44,186 nt of DNA from Seison nebaliae (Eukaryota; Rotifera; Pararotatoria; Seisonacea; Seisonidae), in contig JALJEE010000502.1 of assembly GCA_023231475.1 (NCBI GenBank), forward strand, positions 1 to 44,186, written 5' to 3'. This document shows, in pieces, positions 41,735 through 44,186 of this stretch (its first letter is position 1; each line of letters begins with the position of its first letter). The translations under genes and the position numbers were made by a program. The notes beneath the pieces were generated by a model that was not told where the DNA came from, ran no database searches, and saw nothing but the letters and a program-made list of their open reading frames with translations.

Positions 41735-42299
41735 TTAATAGCGGAAAGTATAGAGTGAAAGAATGTGAAGCCGTTCTGATGAACATATACGTTGAATTTT
41801 CTTCACCAATATCCGGATCATTTCTCCATCTATTAGCGGCTTGGTATATATGTAGCTGGATGTTGCACATACTTGAAATTCCACCCAACCGGATGTTATG
41901 AATGAGGGAAGAAGATGTTGAACCAGTTTGATACAAATATTATCAAAACCATATATCCACCTAATATATTGGCACGGATGTTGGAAAAAAGAACTGACCT
42001 CAAATTTAACAGTAACTCAAGTTTGTACGCTCCCGTGATAGTTGCATTATAGAATATACCTCCGGGTTCATGAGGTTTCACTGGAGCGTCATAATCTTCA
42101 TAAACACCACATTTGCCGTCTAAGCAAAATACAGAAGATTCGATTGTATTAAAATTAGAAACCATTGTATTTTGAAACCACCGCTATTTAATGAATTAAT
42201 ATATGGATCGAAAGTGGAACTCTTCGATTCTTTCCAACAGCTATTACGCGCTGCGGGTTTGCTTAAACTTCCATTAACAGAAATTAATTGGACGAGCAT
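41735..42299 (-). CDS. candidate secreted protein, unknown family
   Basis: Three exons, 42299-42179, 42119-41999 and 41960-41735, join in phase to give 155 residues, with introns of 59 and 38 bp. The start MLVQLISVNGSLS is a weak, short signal peptide; an upstream exon could extend it. Exon 2 holds CGVYEDYDAPVKPHEPGG and exon 3 holds ITSGWVEFQVCATSS. Cysteines are few. A competing splice would skip into a different frame carrying the segment FIIGGDYNCLLSGC (about 41670-41720), reminiscent of endonuclease/exonuclease/phosphatase folds. The true 3' structure is thus open. Confidence 0.4.
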
Positions 42300-42561
42300 A
42301 AAAATACACAAAAGTATTATAACAAATCATTGTAAGTATAGTTGATATTTTCTCCTTATGATTTAAGTCAAATTCATCCTCTTATTTATATACTTTTCTT
42401 TTCTTATCAATTTCTAATTAATTTCTCTCCCTGCCAAATTTTGCGATATGAATGGCCGAAGACGAATTTTAATTTTGACAATTTTTGTTTATCTACATTA
42501 TGGGACATTATCTTCGTTCTACGTTCACACAAAATAACATTTAACAACAATTACTTTTTTT

Positions 42562-42822
42562 ATGATGATAATTATTTTTATAAGGATTATAAATCAAGAA
42601 AACGACGACGAAGACTTTTGTCCTTTTCATAACTCCCTCCGTCTTGAGGAATATTTCTCTTCCTCCCGCTCCAAACCATACGTTCCTAGGAGTTGTCTTA
42701 GATTCCAAAATGGTTGCATCCGCCTTACTCGATTACCTCGTTCAGCGAAAAGTCAGCATTATGCTGTAACATGTAGAAACAATAAATCAGCTATTAAGAA
42801 TCAATTAGTTTCATTAAGTTGA
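42562..42822 (+). CDS. weak ORF, cysteine-containing
   Basis: An open frame with a protein-like middle (DDEDFCPFHNSLRLEEYF, PRSCLRFQNGCIRL) and four cysteines, ending NQLVSLS. It has no signal peptide of its own and no clear splice partner. It could be the last exon of a short secreted protein. Evidence is thin. Confidence 0.2.
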   Translation: MMIIIFIRIINQENDDEDFCPFHNSLRLEEYFSSSRSKPYVPRSCLRFQNGCIRLTRLPRSAKSQHYAVTCRNNKSAIKNQLVSLS

Positions 42823-43608
42823 CGCAGGGCACCGTCCATTTCCAGTCTATATAACTAGGGACCCAATATTACCTTAGCGAACACCTGAATTAAATTTTGG
42901 AAAGGATTACAGAAGTTGCCACCATGAACGACGCTAATTGTAGAATTTGGAGAAAAATGAATAACAAACTTGAGCTTTGAACATTAAATAACAAATCATT
43001 GGAAGATTATTAATCAGAGAATGAATGAGATGGAGAAAAATGTTCCGATTCTTAAACACGGAAGATAAATAAATAGATAAGTAAAGTTTAGGGAAGAAAA
43101 ATCCGATTGTACCTTCGGAATGAATTTTTAAGAAATAAAATAATAAATTAAATTTTGAAGTCGAAAAATTATTAATAGAATGTTGGAGCCATAGTCTGTA
43201 GAAAATGGATGAGTAAAACGAAAGTTTGTTTTGGATGACAATTTTCCGCGGAATTTTTCTACGGATGTTATGGAATTGGAAGATCTTGAAGCGTGGTGAA
43301 TCGGTAATGTTTTGAGTTTTTTTCATAAAAGTTTGTCCGATAATTCGGATCACCAGAAGAGAAACGTAAGAATACCTTACGTAAAGTTGTTCAAAAAATA
43401 AACTCAAGTAAATTGCGGTTACTTACGTTTGTTAACATTATGATTCACCATCATCATCACCAATAAAACTAATAAGATCCGTCTTAAATTTGAGAAGAAA
43501 ACGGAAAAAAAGATCTGATTTAAAAAGTATTATCGTTCTATTATTTATAGTATTAATTTGAAGCGGATCATATCGCTCTTATTTATTATTTGCCACTTAA
43601 TTTCCTAC
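42823..43608. other. unresolved region with a possible minus-strand leader exon
   Basis: A minus-strand ORF of 157 residues (42934-43407) looks compositionally random and hydrophobic. Just upstream, near 43430-43490, a minus-strand stretch reads LRRILLVLLVMMMVNHNVNK ending at a consensus donor (aac/gtaagt). This may be the signal-peptide exon of a gene whose downstream exons I cannot place. Confidence 0.3.
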
Positions 43609-44110
43609 TCATCCAAAGATGTTTTTGAGTAATCCATGGAATCCTCCGTGTCCTGCAGCTTTACCGTTGCCAACTCCTTCGCTTTTACCCTTTGCATTAG
43701 CAACACCTTGTAAAGATCCAGTACCCTTCACACCACCAGTAGCTGAGCCGGAAGCGGATCCACTTGCACCACCAGTTGCACTTCCAGTTAAACCACCAGT
43801 CCATCCCTTAAATGGATTCCAAGCGAAGTTTGATTTAGCCTGAACTGCTCCATTTACTTTTCCTTCGGCTTTTCCTTTCATTTCTCCTTGAGCGACCACT
43901 TTACCCTTTGCTGCTGCTTGTGCATTAGCATCTGCTCTAGCACGGGCAGCTGCGTCAGTTTCAACGGTACCTTCTCCTTGACCGGCTAATTCATAAGGAG
44001 CGGCTAAAAATGAAAGTAAAAATAAAATATTTATGTCATTATCTGAAAATTTAACCAGTTAATTGACTAATGCAGATGAAGAAGAAGATTCCTAAGAAGA
44101 TCAATTTCAT
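43609..44110 (-). CDS. glycine/alanine-rich secreted protein
   Basis: Two exons, 44110-44056 and 44003-43609, with a 52-bp phase-1 intron, give 149 residues. A clear signal peptide (MKLIFLGIFFFICISQLTA) is encoded almost wholly by exon 1. The mature chain has no cysteine. It starts with an alanine-rich acidic/basic helix-like stretch (DAAARARADANAQAAAKG), then one aromatic patch (FAWNPFKGW). A low-complexity block of TGSATGGASGSASGSATGG follows, and it ends GHGGFHGLLKNIFG. The final GLLKNIFG is amphipathic with a terminal glycine, the kind of end that is amidated in some peptides. Structural/silk-like matrix protein or glycine-rich antimicrobial protein are both possible; neither is proven. 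The aligned plus-strand ORF is its shadow. Confidence 0.75.
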
Positions 44111-44186
44111 TGTCTGATACAGATTTTCAATTTAATTTCTTACTGTGAAATATGAAATTTGAATAATTATTATCCAAATCGTCCCC

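Noticed and set aside
42934-43407. 157-residue minus-strand ORF
   Set aside because: Long but compositionally like translated AT-rich non-coding DNA (F, I, S, Y, N-rich), no motif and no good start; kept only as part of an unresolved region.
43619-43843. Proline-rich plus-strand ORF
   Set aside because: It is the exact antisense of the Gly/Ala-rich secreted protein; GGC/GCC-type codons give proline on the other strand. The minus-strand gene has a signal peptide and phased intron.

Overview
This is a gene-dense, AT-rich stretch of an animal genome. The metazoan signs are an SK-type calcium-activated potassium channel, bHLH transcription factors, chitin-binding (CBM14) and thrombospondin type 1 domains, and a dibasic neuropeptide-like precursor. 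Genes sit on both strands, often less than 300 bp apart. Spliced models that restore conserved domains and keep frame need very small introns: most are 37-60 bp, the shortest is 29 bp. The lineage is not resolved. A clear CYP51 (sterol 14-alpha-demethylase) plus a complete mevalonate diphosphate decarboxylase imply sterol synthesis, which nematodes and insects lack. That argues for another small-genome animal group.

Layout. 0-0.32 kb: short direct repeats and a Tc1/mariner transposase fragment. 1.35-8.5 kb (+): EDEM3-like ER mannosidase, mevalonate diphosphate decarboxylase (MVD), and a secreted/membrane TSR protein. 8.8-14.65 kb (-): neuropeptide-like precursor, two unresolved small ORFs, FCF2/DNTTIP2-type rRNA-processing protein, cytochrome b5 reductase, a five-domain CBM14 protein, coactosin. 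15.9-16.5 kb (+): bHLH factor. 16.8-23.2 kb (-): a 17-exon SUR-like ABCC protein. 23.3-24.3 kb (-): an unidentified candidate gene with one frame conflict. 25.4-26.65 kb (+): SRP19 then ATG10. 26.65-30.85 kb: a 4.2 kb interval with almost no coding signal. 30.85-35.2 kb (+): SK channel and taxilin. 35.4-36.9 kb (-): CYP51. 37.65-39.3 kb (+): MAX-like bHLH-Zip and an unknown secreted protein. 39.35-40.76 kb (-): UBXN11-like SEP/UBX protein. 41.7-44.1 kb (-): an unknown secreted candidate and a Gly/Ala-rich secreted protein.

Most genes are unrelated housekeeping or tissue genes packed together. The functional links I can support are: MVD and CYP51 (early and late sterol synthesis), with cytochrome b5 reductase as a possible electron supplier; EDEM3, SRP19 and possibly UBXN11 (ER entry and quality control); ATG10 (autophagy conjugation); and the SK channel with a SUR-like protein (membrane excitability).

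The most notable observations are four. The ABCC protein has one composite ATP site degraded on both contributing halves while the other is intact. The CBM14 gene has one domain per exon with every intron in phase 1. Good 3' splice sites lie just upstream of many start codons, consistent with trans-splicing or 5'UTR introns. There are several candidate secreted peptide genes.
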